Below the pieces are notes generated by a model that saw only the letters and a program-made list of their open reading frames with translations, did no database searches and was not told where the DNA came from. This document shows positions 63,470-64,000 of a stretch of 64,000 nucleotides of DNA, in pieces. Made by a program: the position numbers and the translations under genes. Positions within the stretch are counted from its first letter, which is position 1. Each line of letters opens with the position of its first letter. Source of the DNA: Castellaniella ginsengisoli (lineage in GTDB: Bacteria > Pseudomonadota > Gammaproteobacteria > Burkholderiales > Burkholderiaceae_B); NCBI RefSeq assembly GCF_039523235.1, contig NZ_BAAAEX010000010.1; one strand, written 5' to 3'.

Positions 63470-64000
63470 ATGCTGAACATCATCATTCTGGCCGCCGGAC
63501 TGGGCAAGCGCATGCAGTCCGAACTGCCCAAGGTGCTGCATCCGATCGCCGGCAAACCCATGCTGGCCCATGTCCTGGATTCTGCGCGCGCCTTGTCTCC
63601 CGACCGGATCGTGGTCGTCACCGGCCATGGGGCCGAGCGAGTCCAGGCGGCCTTTGCGGAGCAGGATCTCCGCTTTGCCTTGCAGCAGCCCCAGTTGGGC
63701 ACAGGCCATGCCGTGATGCAGGCGTTGCCCCAACTGCTGGAAGGCGGTGCGGACGACGTCAGCCTGGTGCTCTATGGCGATGTGCCCCTGGTGCGCGCGG
63801 ACACCCTGCGGGCGTTGCTGCGCGCGCGCGGCACGGGGCTGGCCCTGCTGACCGAGACCCTGGCCGATCCCGCCGGCTACGGCCGCATCGTGCGCGATGG
63901 TCAAGGCCGCATCTGCCGCATCGTCGAGCATAAGGATGCCGATGAGCAAGAGCGTGCCATCCGCGAGGTCAATACCGGCATCCTGGCCGCGCCCACGGCC
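63470..64000 (+). CDS. glmU: Bifunctional GlcNAc-1-phosphate uridyltransferase / acetyltransferase GlmU, N-terminal part (3' truncated by window)
   Basis: The first 177 codons are present, covering most of the pyrophosphorylase domain: IIILAAGLGKRMQSELPKVLHPIAGKPML (nucleotide-binding G-x-G-T-R-M variant and PKVLH), QLGTGHAV, LYGDVPLVR with the catalytic aspartate, GYGRIVRDGQG and EHKDADEQE, then EVNTGI. The enzyme makes UDP-GlcNAc for peptidoglycan and LPS. The C-terminal hexapeptide acetyltransferase domain lies beyond the window. Confidence 0.96.
   Translation, partial: MLNIIILAAGLGKRMQSELPKVLHPIAGKPMLAHVLDSARALSPDRIVVVTGHGAERVQAAFAEQDLRFALQQPQLGTGHAVMQALPQLLEGGADDVSLVLYGDVPLVRADTLRALLRARGTGLALLTETLADPAGYGRIVRDGQGRICRIVEHKDADEQERAIREVNTGILAAPTA

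Overview
The window is about 66% GC and reads as a chromosomal stretch of a betaproteobacterium of the order Burkholderiales, most likely family Alcaligenaceae (Bordetella, Achromobacter, Castellaniella or Pusillimonas type). The placement rests on gene order: mscL / petABC-sspA-sspB, resB-ccsB, lysA-lptM-ponA, aroK-aroB-dgt, uvrA / MFS-ssb, and a coxBA...coxC-SURF1-ctaA-cyoE-SCO cluster next to nudix-phaM-glmU. No species can be named from sequence alone. Nearly all of it is ordinary core genome; accessory material is concentrated in a few places.

Layout. 1-5.2 kb: end of a Nif3-type protein, mscL, the cytochrome bc1 operon petABC, the stringent-starvation pair sspA-sspB, then tRNA-Thr(TGT). 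5.5-16.1 kb: a MASE1-like diguanylate cyclase, hemB and engB, cytochrome c4, the system II cytochrome c maturation pair resB-ccsB, and a 7TM/GGDEF/EAL protein. 16.2-23.1 kb: lysA, lptM and ponA in one overlapping operon, then aroK-aroB-dgt. 23.1-32.7 kb is more accessory: a tandem 80-bp repeat, a family III CoA-transferase with unusual domain order, a tctDE-tctCBA tricarboxylate transport system with its two-component regulator, and a CHASE+dCache+HAMP+GGDEF sensor cyclase. 32.7-47.9 kb: uvrA, an MFS transporter, ssb, a TonB-receptor remnant, a patatin-like hydrolase, an aminotransferase, ubiA, a GMC oxidoreductase, a putative Na+/H+ antiporter, FmdB- and DUF502-type proteins, aspS and an EEP-fold nuclease. 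47.9-52.9 kb: rpoH behind a perfect CIRCE operator, a structured RNA candidate ending in a strong terminator, a CPA1 antiporter with a cyclic-nucleotide-binding domain, and a lower-GC gene encoding a papain-fold-like protein. 53.0-61.6 kb: the aa3-type cytochrome c oxidase genes and their assembly factors. 61.9-64 kb: a Nudix hydrolase, a PhaM-like granule protein and the start of glmU.

How the genes work together. The dominant theme is aerobic respiration: bc1 complex, cytochrome c4, cytochrome c maturation, heme synthesis (hemB, ctaA, cyoE) and aa3 oxidase with SURF1, two SCO-type proteins and several tiny membrane proteins. Three separate cyclic-di-GMP genes lie within 27 kb.

Most worth a second look: (1) the structured, C/U-rich, terminator-ended RNA candidate downstream of rpoH; (2) the CIRCE box in front of rpoH, which suggests HrcA control of sigma-32; (3) the low-GC papain-fold gene at 51.9-52.9 kb with a HrpL-like promoter candidate; (4) an FNR/DNR-type palindrome upstream of coxB; (5) a dispersed structured intergenic repeat with copies at 23.1 and 57.4 kb; and (6) a paired 11-bp-spaced repeat between tctE and tctC. 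Coordinates of genes include the stop codon. Family calls are made by reading motifs; no database search was run.
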